Source of the DNA: Amborella trichopoda
Lineage: Eukaryota; Streptophyta; Magnoliopsida; Amborellales; Amborellaceae
Assembly: GCF_000471905.2 (NCBI RefSeq)
Contig: NW_006499435.1
Span: forward strand, 5,645,703 to 5,709,702
Reading direction: 5' to 3'
DNA: 64,000 nt
This document shows, in pieces, positions 50,203 to 61,850 of this stretch. The notes under the pieces are model-generated. The model saw only the letters and a program-made list of their open reading frames with translations, was not told the origin of the DNA and did not search any database. Within the stretch, counting starts at the first letter, position 1. Every line of letters begins with the position of its first letter. A program made the translations under genes and the position numbers.

Positions 50203-53200
50203 GTGGGATTTGTTTTACCTACTGAATTATTAAAAAAAATGATCTGGTAGCCCAATGAAAAAGAATGTCCAATGCTGACCGTAATAAGATGGCAATAATC
50301 TACGTCTAAATTTTTTTTTTTGACGAAATTCAGAATTTATTAATATCAAAGCAGTTACAACATAGCACATACATCATCAGTAACCATTTTACGTGGAGAA
50401 AATGGTACGCGACTGTCAAAGAGTTAAAAGTTATTATCGCATTTCGGAAATTTCCTGAAACTGTAGGAATTTGTTCATAAACAAAGGCCGTTTTACCATT
50501 TGGGTCACATCAACTTTGTTGGGGTGACATATCCATCCATTCACTGTGCAGACTATACTCGCATGGTATTTTTGAACTTTGAGGGTACTCGTACGCTTCA
50601 TTATATATTTTTCCATCTGAAAACGTTATGTAACACATGCCATCGAGTTATACATCAATATTTAAGTTCATTACAAGTTATACATGGCTAAAGAGAATAA
50701 AAAGTAGATCCCAAAGCCCAAAATCCTACTTAATTTAAGTTCATTACAAGTTATATAAATGGAAAACATATACAATAAAATCATTTATTTTTTGTATAAA
50801 AAAGTCAATTTAATATTGATTATTAGATGTGAAATCGAGTGGCTAGAAATATGTCATTAACTTGGCACAAATCCAGTACAATTATTTAGATACGAAGAAG
50901 TCCAAAATACAATCCCATATAAATGTGGCTCTCATTATCATCGATCACGCTTTCACAGATTTTAATGTCATTATAAAATGATAGTGTGACTTAATAATTT
51001 GAAAATCACTGAGCTGAGTTGGAATCGCCTGGCCAGCTCAAAAAATAATAATAATATACATACAAGTCTCCCAAAAATGGGCTAGTGAACCTAGGATCCT
51101 TTTTATTTTCATACAAAATCAACTGTGTCGAGCCTCAAACTCGATAGGTTCTCTGGCCGACTCAAAATTGGGACCTTATCAAGTCCGAGGTCGAAGCCAC
51201 ACATTTTGAACACCGGTTTGATGGGTTGAGCTTAGATAATTTTTTATGGCGGCCAATGTTGTTGTAAATTTTAGATTCTTAGTTGGACAAATCAATTATT
51301 ATTATTATTATTATATCAACACATTCAATAATAGTGCTTTATGGCACTTGCATGCTTGTTGTTGGTAAAAAAAACTCACGTGAACCCTGTTTTAATGCAA
51401 TTTTAGCTCTGCAGTTAAATCAAAATGTATTCATTAGCAATTGGGTATATGGTTGGTGAGCTCATGACATCGCATAACGAGAATAATCATTTATTGAGAT
51501 AATTTATAATTCACAACTTTTCAAATTACAAAAGTTAATGTTAGAGCGAGTTGTAATGAGTGGATTTATTAAACCTGAAGTGTCGTTTTTTAAAAAAGTT
51601 GCTTTTTAAATATCTTGTTTATCTAATAAGGGTGTTTGTATAAATATTAGTAAAAGACAATGTGTACTTTAATCATTTTCACAAGGGGTAAAGCTAAAAT
51701 TCTTACTTAAAGATAAATGTACTCTATAAATAAAATATCAAGATACTAACTTCCAAAATATCACTGTATTTTTGTAAAAAAATGAATTTGTCCTTATTTA
51801 ATGATTATGTTACCTATTAAAATAATTTTTTAAACAAAAAAAATAAAATAATGAGTTTTTCAATAAATACACCCATCACAATTCACTATAATATTAACTT
51901 TTTTGTATTTTGTAGGGTTGTTAACTCTAAACAAACCCTTACTTGCTATAACATTGTTAGCACAAATGCCTTTCTAACTATCCCATATGAAATGAGGCCA
52001 GGACTAAGAAATACGATGCTCTTTTACGGGGCTTAAAAGTATTTGGTTCTTTGTAAACAATAAGATAAAAAGAATATTTGTCCTAAAATGGTATAAAGTA
52101 TAAACTATGAGGGCAAGTGCATATAATAGGTAAAATGACTTGCTATTAGTGAATGGTACAATGCAATCAAAACCAATTTAACTATTGATCGAACTGGTTG
52201 AACTAAATTTAAAACTATGAATAGTCAGTTTAAAAATATGAAAAATAATATATAAAAAAAGGTTGTCCAAATATGTCTGATTGGTCTTAGTTTTTATTCT
52301 TGAGCAAACTATTTAAGGCACATTTTGGTGGTCCAACCTGTCAAACTTGGCCAGTCCTATCCATTCTTAATAACTATGGGTATATGTGCATCATTGTTAC
52401 TCATATCCCTAATCTCCAATAAAACGATGGAGGCTCCCAAGCCCTAACATAAAAAGAAAGCCGTGCCATGCAAATCCTATAGGATTAGCAGGGGATGATC
52501 TCATGTCGCGGTTACATGCGTCACCGCATCTGCGCCATCAATTCTTGTAGATGCACCGAAAGTGGGCCACTCATTAAATTAGTGTGGCTCCATAAACAAT
52601 TCAGATCTCCACTCTTGATAGGATTGAAGGTGGAGGCTCCCGTTACAGAGGACACCAGGCCCGCCCGTTATTTAGAAAAAAAGGTCTTGTTTATCAATTA
52701 ACGGCCTGTGCTGTTTCAGTGATGTTCAGTTTTTAACCTCAGTACGTCCACTGCATCTCAGCTGTCAATTCCCACACCATTGCAGATGATGATGCACAGC
52801 AGGTGGGCTCACATGATATTAACACCAAACGTTGGATCACGCTTTATGGGATTGAAGGTGAAAGCACCCGTTACAAAGGACAGGATGCCCGTTATTTAGA
52901 AACTAGCATCATTCTCATTTAACATATTCTGCCGTTATAAAGAACAGAGTGCCCGTTATTTAGAAACTGATTGAATCAAACAAGCCCTTAATAGTAGACC
53001 TGTGGGTTATATATGTTTCTATAGAATTTGTCCTTTTTTAAAGGGAATTATTAATGAATCACTCCAGTGGGTTCTATATTTTCCTGAAGAATTTCTATTA
53101 CTTTTTAAGGGAATAATTTGTTGTCTGTCCTTTTAGAAGGACCTAAAAGAATTTCGAATGGTTAGAAGTCAAAAGGCCCTTTTTATTCTAAATTTCATTT

Positions 53201-56200
53201 TAGAAATATCTGATTAATGAATGCCAGAAAAGGAATCCACATTTAATAATTAGGAGCCCCTGTGATTTCTAATTTTTTTCTGAAAATGAAAATTGAAACT
53301 GACCCTAGTTTTCAGGGGAGATAACGCGACATTCAATAAATAGGAGCCCCTGTGATTTCTAATTTTTTTCTGAAAATGAAAATTGAAACTGACCCTAGTT
53401 TTCAGGGGAGATAACGCGACATTCAATAATTAGGAGCCCCTGTGATTTCTAATTTTTTTCTGAAAATGAAAATTGAAACTGACCCTAGTTTTCAGGGGAG
53501 ATAACGCGTGACCAGCCATTAATTTGATGGGAATGACCAAAACAGCCCGGATTCCTTGCCCTCACCGGGACATTAATGCCATTTTTATTTTGGTACAGAA
53601 TAAAATGCAATTTACACTGATATCACTTATAATTAGCGAGTAAAAAAAACGTCCTCATATCTTATATTTGCTTTTTTATGTCTCTTTTTTCTTTTGTTTT
53701 CAAAATGGCCCTTTTAAACTAGAGATCAAACCGGCGTCTCTATCAACTATTGAAAGTAATGGTTTAGATGTTCAGAACTAATGGTTCCCAATCGGTTTCA
53801 GCAACTCTCGATGCTCAGAACAGTCTACATCTACAACACGGAACATCTGTGTCATCTAGGCTAATCTGTTGGTACACAAAGAATGCCCGTTTAATACTAG
53901 CATCTAACCTTCATGGTGTATTTTGGAAAAAAGAATTAAATGTAAACAAGTAAATATAAACGTAAAAGATAGAATATCGATAAAAGTTTTTAGTTCCAAT
54001 ACTCTTACATAATACGGGATAATACCGAAATACAAATTTTTTAGTTCCAATATTTACATACTATGGGATAATAGCGAAATACTTGATATAATGTAAAGTT
54101 TCGCTGCTGTGTCAAAGGCAAATGGTATTTTTCCAACAGAAATACTTTCCCATCAGAAGTACTTATTTTGTTCTTGTAATGTGATAGTTTATAAGGAAAT
54201 TATCACCAATTTACCTTGACTTTTGTCTATTTAGAAAAAAAAAAACCCTCAATTTTCATAAACTTCGCTCTTCAATATTAGAAAACGTCAAAAAACCTAT
54301 TCATGTTACCACAATTACGGTTAAAACTAACCCAAATATTTATATAACAAATACCATAAACCCTTTTCGTTTATATTTATCTCTTTAGTTGTTTATCTAT
54401 TTTGTTATGTTTATCTTCCTTTCTCTGTTTTAGAATATTTTTTTTTGTTATATTTCTCTCTTTCATCTCTCTAATTCTTTTTATTTTTGTCTCTTATTTC
54501 TCTATTTTAGAACTCCATCTTCGTTTATATTTATTTCTTTGATCTTTTCTTTATCTGTCTAATTATTTTTATGTTTATATCTTCTCTCTATTTTAAAATA
54601 TTCCATTTTGGTTTATATTTATCTCTCTTTAATTTTTTTATGTTTATCTCTTTTCTATTTGAGAAGATTCCCCCTTCGTTATCATGAAATATTAATATCA
54701 TATTTTGATTATTTTACTAAAATTAAATTCTTAATTTATTATTTTATTATTATAATTTCAAGTTATTTATATATTTATATAGTATTATTTATTGTTTATT
54801 GTAAAGTAAAACTAATTAGAGAGTAGTATACGCATAGTATTAGGATATCGGTGTAAATGAAAATTCAAATATTCAATTTTATATTAAGAAATACATATCA
54901 TTTAAATTGAAGTATTAAGATTTAAGTATTAAGTTATCTCTTTTTTCTCTCTAATTTTTTTTTTTATCTCGTCTTTCTCTATTTTAAAAGACTTCTTTTC
55001 ATCCCTTTCATCTCTCTAATTTTTTTTTATTTTTATCTCTTCTTTCTCTATTTTAAAAGATTCCTTTTCATCCCTTTCCTCTCTCTAATTCTTTTTATGT
55101 TCATCTCTTCTTTCTCTATTTTAAAAGATTTCCCTTTCATCTCTCTAATTTTATCTCTAGTTTCCCTATTTTTTAAAATTCTATCTCTTGTTTTTCTATT
55201 TTAGAAGATAGAATTTAAAAATACAGGAATTTTGAAATTTTCGTCTATCAGAGGAATTGAAAATTTCAGAAAATGATGAATTATTTTTTATGTTTATCTC
55301 TAAATTTTGAAATTTAGAAAATTGAATTTAAAATACAAGAATCCAAATCAATTCATCTTTTTAAAAATAAAAAAAATCCATTTTATTATTCAATACAGGG
55401 CTATATACACCGTCATTATTACTTCCTAAATCTTCATCACAATTCATCAAAAAAATTAAGCAAACGCAAATAGATTTACGGTAAAAAAGGAAAAGGATCA
55501 AATTTTCGGTAAAAAAACGAAAAGGATCAAATTAAAAACTCAAAGACAAATAAAACTGAGCAAAATCTAAGCATAGGATTCATTTGAAACCATCTTCACT
55601 CTAAAATATTTATCAAGAATTTCAATCAATTTTCAATTAAGCATAGGATTCATTTGAAGCCATCTTCACTCTAAAATATTGATCAAGAATTTTCAACCAA
55701 CTTTCTAAGTGAAAACTAGAGGATATTTGATTTCTTGAAAAATTAATAACTGATATCTCCAAACTGATATTTGATATCTTGAAAAATTAATAGCTGATAA
55801 CTCCAAACTCCAAACTGATATTTAATAGCTGATTTCTCCATACTTAGAAATGGGGGTTTCTTTCCAAGAATGACAAAAAACATAATTATTTCAGAATATT
55901 ATTTTTAGTCCTCTACAACAAAAACAAAAAAATAAATGCAGAAGCAAAAAGAACAGAAAAGCGTAATTTCAATAAACATAATTAAAAATTAATTGCTGAT
56001 TTCTCCAAAGTACAACAAAAATAAATAAATAAATAAATGCAGAATCAAATAGAACATAAAATTGTAATTTCAATAAACATAATTACAATTTAATAGCCGA
56101 TTTCTCCAAACTTAGAAATGGGAATTTCTTTCTAAGAATGTTAAAAACAGAATTATTTCACAATATTGATTTTTAGTCCACTACATCAAAAACAAAAAAA

Positions 56201-56639
56201 TAAATGCAGAATCAAATAGAATAGAAAAGCATAATTTCAATAAAAATAATTAAAAAAATTCAAAGCAAATAAGGAAATAAAATGAATAAATAAGGAAATA
56301 CCTGTCAAGCCGAGTTTTGATGCTTGCCAAAAGGTTATAGTTATCTTGCTCGGTTGTGTTCAGAGCCTTCTTGACGACGAGTTCACGGCCAGATCGACTC
56401 AGCTTCCTTACATCAACGGTCGTTGGGAGGACTCCGTGGCTGTTCCCTGGGTTATCGGAGGCACTCCTTTTCAAGATCGCAAAATTCGAGCGTTTCTGAG
56501 AAGGAAGCCTTTCAATAGCAGCCCAAAGGAGCTCCTCTTCCTCCTCTGCAACTGCTGCAGCGTTGGAGGACCTGGAGAAGTGCTCGGTGTGACTATCCAT
56601 GTCCACCTCAAACCATTCGCTTCCATTTGAGGCTGCCAT
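36532..56639 (-). CDS. ABCG31: ABCG31-type full-size ABC (PDR) transporter
   Basis: Exons (minus, 5' to 3'): 56639-56302, 49697-49577, 49458-49370, 49278-49194, 47175-47013, 45637-45561, 45462-45321, 44767-44466, 44357-44076, 43440-43124, 43033-42873, 42696-42593, 42431-42275, 42095-41997, 41842-41703, 41610-41278, 41201-40911, 40798-40715, 40276-40143, 40007-39780, 39203-39032, 38949-38862, 37311-37145, 36798-36532. They join in phase to 4341 nt, 1446 residues (Arabidopsis ABCG31 is 1426 by memory). Order is NBD1-TMD1-NBD2-TMD2. NBD1: Walker [10 protein letters not shown] 189-197, signature VSGGQ 328-332, Walker [15 protein letters not shown]2: Walker [10 protein letters not shown] 891-899, signature LSTEQRKR, Walker [13 protein letters not shown] to D1029. 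The N-terminus [19 protein letters not shown] and the end FLNFQKR match ABCG31 rather than ABCG36/40. Intron 21 uses GC-AG; the rest are GT-AG. In Arabidopsis ABCG31 is linked to pollen-coat steryl glycosides and abscisic acid movement in seeds, at the plasma membrane. The gene looks intact. Confidence 0.96.
37573..37744 (+). mobile_element. tRNA-derived SINE in ABCG31 intron 22
   Basis: A 172-bp element flanked by an exact 17-bp target duplication, TATACTTTATTGTACAT, at 37556-37572 and 37745-37761. It has a Pol III box A (TGGTGCGATGG) and a box B-like GGGTTTAAACTC about 35 bp later. The tRNA-unrelated body (GCAGCTGCTTTATGAAAAAA, CCCTCCCGGAATCCTGCGC) resembles the plant Au-SINE group. The exact flanking repeats suggest a fairly young insertion. 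It lies antisense to ABCG31. Confidence 0.88.
37781..37960 (-). mobile_element. 5'-truncated RTE LINE (or RTE-tailed SINE)
   Basis: A 180-bp insertion flanked by TCACTTCGCCATAAGT (37765-37780) and TCACTTGGCCATAAGT (37961-37976), a 16-bp duplication with one mismatch. On the minus strand it ends CCAAAATCATTAGGATAAG followed by the GATGATGATGATG tail of RTE LINEs. It lies 3 bp from the target duplication of the neighbouring SINE. Confidence 0.8.
45750..46028. repeat. 140-bp tandem duplication in ABCG31 intron 5
   Basis: Two copies (about 45750-45889 and 45890-46028) begin AAAGTACATCAAAGATTCTG and include GGTTACTAGTCATTGAAACC. They differ at only a few positions. Non-coding. Confidence 0.85.
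48067..48146 (+). mobile_element. 80-bp RTE LINE 3' fragment in ABCG31 intron 4
   Basis: It ends ACCGACCCCAAATAATTGG then GGCTCTTATGATAATGATGA, the RTE 3' end, between 9-bp direct repeats GTGAAGACT at 48058-48066 and 48147-48155. Severely 5' truncated. Confidence 0.8.
48233..48461. repeat. 117-bp tandem duplication in ABCG31 intron 4
   Basis: Copies at about 48233-48349 and 48350-48461 share TTCAAGTGGTGT, GTTGAATGATGAG, GCAGTGTGCCACCACT and CTCTGAATCCATTGCTTGGG. Upstream, a similar smaller doubling of a CTTCCTATGTTTCTAGTCAG unit occurs at about 47870-48000. Confidence 0.85.
48540..48745. repeat. GACTCG/GAGTCC-rich repeat in ABCG31 intron 4
   Basis: A block rich in ACTTGGACTTGCCC, GGGACTCGGTTGGAGTC and GCGAGTCCC words, resembling the interior of the MITE at 15358-15597. 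Ends are not resolved. The open frame across it is not protein-like. Confidence 0.4.
49745..50035. repeat. GC-rich island in ABCG31 intron 1
   Basis: Strikingly G+C-rich compared with the surrounding intron: CCCGTCCCGTCCCGTCCCGT on the left, and a GGTGGGGCGAGGTGGGCTG unit that occurs twice (near 49829 and 49890). It lies some 50 bp from the acceptor of exon 2. It is probably a diverged DNA element of the GGGGCGGGGC type. A (TAA)n microsatellite follows at about 50166-50201. Confidence 0.5.
53240..53509. repeat. Three 90-bp tandem repeats in ABCG31 intron 1
   Basis: Copies begin at 53240, 53330 and 53420, each starting CATTTAATAATTAGGAGCCC or a close variant and ending CAGGGGAGATAACGCG. Copies two and three are almost identical. 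Just upstream (52600-52980) a shorter CCCGTTATTTAGAAACT-containing unit appears three times with greater divergence. Confidence 0.9.
54185..54610 (+). repeat. Repeat element, left arm of an inverted pair
   Basis: The order is: a GGAAATTATCACCAATTTACC motif, TTTGTCTATTT, AAACCCTCAATTTTCAT, AACCCAAATATTTATA, then TTTATATTTATCTCTTT and CTCTATTTTAGAA units that continue as a degenerate pyrimidine-rich array to about 55200. The reverse complement of the same order lies at 57830-58145. Confidence 0.6.
55560..56255. repeat. Short tandem duplications beside ABCG31 exon 1
   Basis: Several diverged duplications sit just inside intron 1. A unit with GCATAGGATTCATTTGAA and CACTCTAAAATATT occurs twice (about 55572-55700). 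A unit running from TGATTTCTCCA through AAATAAATGCAGAA to AATTTCAATAAACATAATT occurs two to three times (about 55830-56255). Non-coding. Confidence 0.7.
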
Positions 56640-57126
56640 TAGAGCTGCACTGCAGCTCCTCTGTTTTTTGGCTTCAGTAGGGCTGAAGTGTGGAGGGTCT
56701 TTGCGTTAAAGATCTCTGAAACACGAGGTCTTAAGCCTGTATTTTTTATCTTTTTTTCTCTGGCTCAAAAGCTTACTCCATTTCTTGCTCGACTAAGGAA
56801 TGGAAATGGCATTCCTCCTCTCTCTATCCCTCTCTCAACAACTCTCTTTCTCTCGCATTTGATGTTCTATCTCTCTCTATGATTTTTATTTCTCTTTTCT
56901 CTTCAGGGATTTCTCTGGTATGTTTCTTTCTCGATTTTTCCTCTCTCTCTAGGGTGTTTCTCTCTCTCCAACTCTCTCTCTCTTAACTCGATTTTTCTTC
57001 TCTCTAGGGTGTTTCTCTCTCTCCAACACTCTCTACGGTGTTTCTCTCTCTCCAACAGAATCGCGTTCTCCAACTGAATGGCGCGCGCGGCTTTTGCAGT
57101 GGGAATGAAACCTGGAAGACTGATCC

Positions 57127-57136
57127 GTATTTATAG
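57127..57136 (-). promoter_or_regulatory. Probable TATA box of ABCG31
   Basis: The minus strand reads CTATAAATAC, about 490 bp upstream of the ATG at 56639. The sequence between is CT-rich with CTCTCTCCAAC repeats on the plus strand, as in many plant leaders. The initiation site (expected near 57100) is inferred. Confidence 0.5.
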
Positions 57137-57534
57137 TGCACGAGTGAATATAAAAAAGCGAATTAAGAAAATAAATAAATAAATAATAATTCGCTAAAAA
57201 TACATTAATATTTAAATTTATTTAAAGTCGGAATATATTTTTTTTCGAAAACAACAATTTTAACCCCAAAAAAATCTCAATGAAATGTAAATACGTCACT
57301 TTCGAATGAAATATAAATACGTCACTTTCGAAATAAATATGGTATGTCAACGACAAATTATTTAGGCGAGTTTTATTATGCTAATAATAAATTCAAAATT
57401 TATTTTTTGGGTAATTAAAATCCAAAATTTATTAAATTAAATTCATTCTAATCAAATCACAAACTTTGTTAATTATTTGGATGAATTTGCATCTATGAAC
57501 TAACTAAAGTTCACATAACAAAGCATAAATCTCG

Positions 57535-57710
57535 TGAAAGTGGGTGAAAATCAAAGAACCAAATATAGATCACTAGTTCTATAAGATCACACGCTCTAAA
57601 ATAAACTTATAATTAGGGATCATGGAAGTGAGTGAAAATCAAAGAACCATATATAGATCGCTAGTTCTAGAAGATTACACGCTCTAAAATAAACTTCAAA
57701 TTAGGGATCA
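57535..57710. repeat. 88-bp tandem duplication
   Basis: Two copies (57535-57622, 57623-57710) containing GTGAAAATCAAAGAACCA, ATATAGATC, CTAGTTCTA and ACACGCTCTAAAATAAACTT. Upstream of ABCG31; non-coding. Confidence 0.85.
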
Positions 57711-57829
57711 TGGATACGTTGTTTATATAGTTCTTCTAATTTTCTGGGTTGACGGGAGTTTTATATGAGAGGGTAAGGTACGCTCACGTTGTTATACAAA
57801 TCTACTTAGAGAGAGAAAGAGAGTTAGAG

Positions 57830-58145
57830 TGAAAAATAATATATATATATATAAAAAAGATAGAGAAATAAGAGATAAATATTAAAAACAATTAGAGAGA
57901 AATAAGAGTAACCATAAAAATAATCATAGAGATGAAAGAGAAATATAAATAGAGGGAGCAACGAGTTTACGGCATTTCGAGTGCTCTATAACATGGGTTA
58001 GTTTTACGGTATTTAAATTTTTTATGGTACCGTATAATATGAGTTAGTTTTTACGTATTTAAAATGTCGTAATTGTGCTTCACGATAAAAGTTGAGGTTT
58101 TTTAAATAGACAAATATGAAGATATATTTGTGATAATTTTTCTTA
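57830..58145 (-). repeat. Repeat element, right arm of an inverted pair
   Basis: The reverse complement matches the order of motifs at 54185-54610 (ATTATCACAAATATATCTTC, TTTGTCTATTT, AAACCTCAACTTTTAT, ACTAACCCATGTTATA, TTTATATTTCTCTTTC). A further unit, GTTGAACACGTCTCATTAAA then CTGCACCATTACTAGTT, is doubled at about 58169-58250 and 58322-58400. Confidence 0.6.
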
Positions 58146-58635
58146 TAATTATGATTTATTTTGATATTAATAAGATAAATATGGTAAATTCGTTGAACAC
58201 GTCTCATTAAACTGCACCATTACTAGTTACTAGTTTAGCACTATAGGACTTTTAGAATTGTTTAGAAGTTTTTCGAAAATTAAAATATATTTATGATAAT
58301 TTCCCTTATTTATTTTGTTATTAATAAGAAATATGATAAATTCGTTGAACACATCTCACTAAACTGCACCATTACTAGTTTAGCACTCTAGGACTTTTAG
58401 AAGCTTCTAGAAGTTTTTTCTTTTTACTAGGCTAACTTCCCCTAGTTTTAGGAAGAGAAGTGTGGCCTAATATCGCTTAAATCGTTATTAAATACAAATT
58501 TTTAATTAGATTGTGCCAGATTAGTACATCAAGACTTCTAGAAGAACCCAAGAGAGTTGTAATTAGGGCACGCGTGAGGACAAGCTGGGTCCTTGCGAAC
58601 CATCATTCCGGGGATCCATCTGTACGAGAACCAAG

Positions 58636-58958
58636 GTTGGGATTAGGGGTGTCAATAGACCTCGATCTGATTTAGGACTCGGCAGCTAGACTCAATTCAA
58701 GTATGGGTCCAATATTTGAACCCGGCGGGTCGGATTTGAGTTCATGATTTGGACCTGAACACAATTTAGGTTTGGGTCCAAGTCCCATATTTCCTAATTT
58801 ATGAAAATATATTAAAATATATAGATATTTTAGTTTTTAGGTCCGGTCCGGGTCCTACATTATATTTTTTTTGGGTCCAAATCAAAGTTTGGTTACATTG
58901 GGTCCAGGTTCGGGTACGGGTTTGGACGACCCGACCTATTACGACCCTTGGGGATGGG
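58636..58958. mobile_element. hAT-like MITE
   Basis: It starts AGGGGTGTCAATAGACC and ends with GGACGACCCGACCTATTACG followed by ACCCTT, partly inverted. The interior is rich in GGGTCC and CCGGG, with an ATATATAGATATTTTAGTTT centre shared in reverse with 35372-35835. It has no ORF. A 45-bp CCTTGGGGATGGGC..AAAAAAC unit is doubled just after it. Confidence 0.6.
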
Positions 58959-59289
58959 CACTTGGCTTGGCCCTAAAAAACATGGTTCCTTGGGGACGGG
59001 CGCTTGGCTTGACTTTAAAAAACTTCAATACTCTTTAGTGCAGAGTGCATCATCAAGTACCCCATCAACACTTTTCAAGTGAGTCGTTGTGCTAATGCAC
59101 ATGCACCGTCACTCTCACATTTGTACTTACAGTGTAAGGAATGACAATGCCTATGTGGATTAAAATCTCGTTATTATCTCTCTCTATAAAATACAGCTTA
59201 AAAAAACTACAAAAAAACCATATTATCTTTATTTTGAAATACCCACATATAGTTTTCAAAAAACGAAAATACCAACCAGCCTATCCCTA

Positions 59290-59760
59290 GAGAACCGTAA
59301 TTTAGGCTATAGCCATTGCCCTTGCCGCAGCATGGCTTAGCCTACGGTCAATTTTTGTGGCCCAGGAACAAGTTCTCCTGAGCGGGGCAACGTGTCCGGA
59401 CCGGCCACCTATAGACCCATATGGAGTTTGAGACAGAGAATTTCGATAGACCCAAGCCAGCCCAGGTTTCCAAACATTTGGCAATTCTTCTATTTGTAAT
59501 TACCTCTTTCCATACATAATCATCCTTGGCAATAGCATATACTCTTTTGTGTTCATCAATAAAAAAAATTGTCATTAGATAAAAGAGCAGAGCTCTAAGA
59601 TTACAATAGTAATAAGAGAGGAAGAAATCGAAAAATACAAACCTACTCACTGCTGCAAAGATGAATCGATTTAACTGTAGAATATATCCTAACTCCATCC
59701 TCGACTGATCCAACATTACAAACTTTGAAAGAGCCCAAGAAAACCACACCAAGAACCATC
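59290..59760 (-). other. Unidentified open stretch
   Basis: The minus strand has a 134-codon frame at 59752-59348 and an overlapping frame in another register at 59484-59302 (GRSGHVAPLRRTCSWATK). The base composition of 59300-59470 is clearly higher in G+C than its neighbours. I recognise no domain and no splice partners. It could be a gene fragment or repeat. Confidence 0.25.
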
Positions 59761-60559
59761 AAAGACAATCACCAAACTACACCGTCAGACAACCCATGAA
59801 CACCCATCCCTTTTGCAATGATCTCGTGAGCCACGGCTAGTTCGGTAGACAAGAAACTCTAGAATCTGATTCTAAATCACTGTAGTTACCTCTTTCTATA
59901 AATATAACCTAAATTTAGGACTTCATATAATATCTTCTCTCATTGAGATCCCTCATTATTTTTACTATACATATCCACCTTTTAATTGTAGCTTAATAAT
60001 ATTATATAAATAAAATATGACCCTTGATTAAATATAAAATCAATTAATATTTAGTTCTTCTCCAAAACACTGGTGCTTATTAAAAATATAAATTACTTAA
60101 ATGGTAAAACGCATATAAAAAATACGATTTTCATGCGACCAAGTTTCCAACTGAGTTGGATAGCATAGGTTTTATGCAGGCCAACCCACATAAACTAATT
60201 TACCTTATATAATGTTGTAATTGAAACATTTTAGTTGAATGATCTAGATTTTGAATAAACGAATAAAATTAATAACTTGTATAAACAATCTGAAAATTAA
60301 AAATAAATAAGGAGGTATAATATTGTAATTAAAATATTTTAATTAATTGAAACATTTTAGTTGAATGATCTTGAAGAAAAGTAAAACAGGGAACTCGTAT
60401 AAACAATTTGAAAATAAAAAATAGATAAGGAGGTGATGGTAATTAATATGGAGGGGTACTTTCTTTCAGGTATGGATAATCATATGGGTAGTTTTGGTCA
60501 CTGAAACTTTACTGATTCATGTGAGCGCTACACCTGTGAGAGAGACAAGTAACTGTTTA

Positions 60560-61030
60560 CTGATTCATGGAAGAGAGTTGTCCAGGTCGTCCGGCCGTTT
60601 CATGGAGAGATTTTAGAGAGAGAGAGATCAGAAAACAGAGTGAATGAAAGAGACAACAGAGAAATTGGATGGAGAGAGAGAGGGAACAGAAAGCAATAGA
60701 TTGATGGAGAGAGGAACCAGAACAATTCTAAGAGTAGAGAGAGATCAGAGAAATCCGCAGACGATAGAGAAATTGTAAACGCGAAGAGATACAGGGTGCG
60801 AAGGATTCCTAGAGAGAGAAACTAGAGAATACCTAGAGAACGGAAACTAGGGAAATTCTTGAGAGAGAGGGGGAAAACCACGGCGAATTGCAGAGAGAGC
60901 AAAAACCATAGCAAATTGCAGGAGAGGGAGAGAGAGAAAAACCATAGCAAATTGCAGAGAAAGAGTGAGAAAACCAGACTGAATTGCAGAGAAAGAAATA
61001 AAGAGAGCAAAAAAACCCTTGAGGTTCAGG
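60560..61030. repeat. GA-rich tract
   Basis: Long, imperfect GAGAGA-type sequence with repeated AAACCATAGCAAATTGCAG units at about 60880-60960. Open frames on the minus strand are Ser/Leu/Phe low complexity. It could be the CT-rich leader of a minus-strand transcript, but no coding sequence follows. Confidence 0.45.
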
Positions 61031-61194
61031 GCCTTTAAAAGAGCTAAAAAACCCGATGCCAGATGACAATGGAGATCAAATCAAGCTTCTAAGCACAAGA
61101 GAGATAGTAGTATATTGTATTTTCTATAATTGTTTGGGTGGTTCGCCCAAGGGGTAATATAGTTCTTTTAATTCTCGAGAAATTTATGTTTAGT

Positions 61195-61850
61195 CTTTAA
61201 AAAAAAATGGAAAATACAAAATACTCCATCTATAGTCTAAAATTACAAAGAAGTCGGTTAATGCGTGATTTTTCTTTTTTTAAAAAAAAAATTGCACCTT
61301 GGTCAAAGGTTAGCATCCTCGGACAAGAATTTGACTTTTTTTTGTTTTTTTTATTCTTTTTCAATATGGAATCCTCGGACTGATAATACTTTCTTTGAAA
61401 AAATAGCGGTCTGAGGTTAGCATCGTCGGACCTCCTTGTGAACTTCATTTCTAGTCGGAGGACGCCAACCTCAAACCGCCTCCTGATGTAATGTGCATAA
61501 TGCGGTTCGAGGTTCACATACTCAAACTGCTTGGAACTTCAGTAGCCCGAGGTTGGCATCCTCGAACCTCCTTGTGAACTTCATTTCCGGTCCGAGGATG
61601 CCATCCTCTGACCGCCTTTCGTTTTTTTGATATGTGGAATTCCAAACCATCCAAGGATGCCAACATCGAACTACCTATGCACTTCCTCTAAAATTTGAGA
61701 TACTGCCCTACTAAAGAAAAATAAATAAATAAAAATTTAAGGGTAATTTAGAAAAAAAATAAAAAAAGTGCATTAACCAACTTTTTTTTTTTTTTTTTAA
61801 ATTTTGGGATATAAACGGAAGATTTTGTATTTTGCTTATTTTTTTACGGG
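61195..61850. mobile_element. Inverted-repeat DNA element
   Basis: Left AAAATACAAAATACTCCATC (about 61211) through GTCGGTTAATGC faces right GCATTAACCAAC through GATTTTGTATTTTGC (about 61752-61842). That is an inverted repeat of about 60-90 bp stretched by T/A runs. The interior holds repeated GAGGTTCGAGGATGCCA-like words and a doubled CTCCTTGTGAACTTCATTTC. No ORF. Confidence 0.6.

Noticed and set aside
53240-53509. CRISPR-like array
   Set aside because: The 90-bp units are contiguous with no spacers and lie in a plant intron; this is an ordinary tandem repeat.
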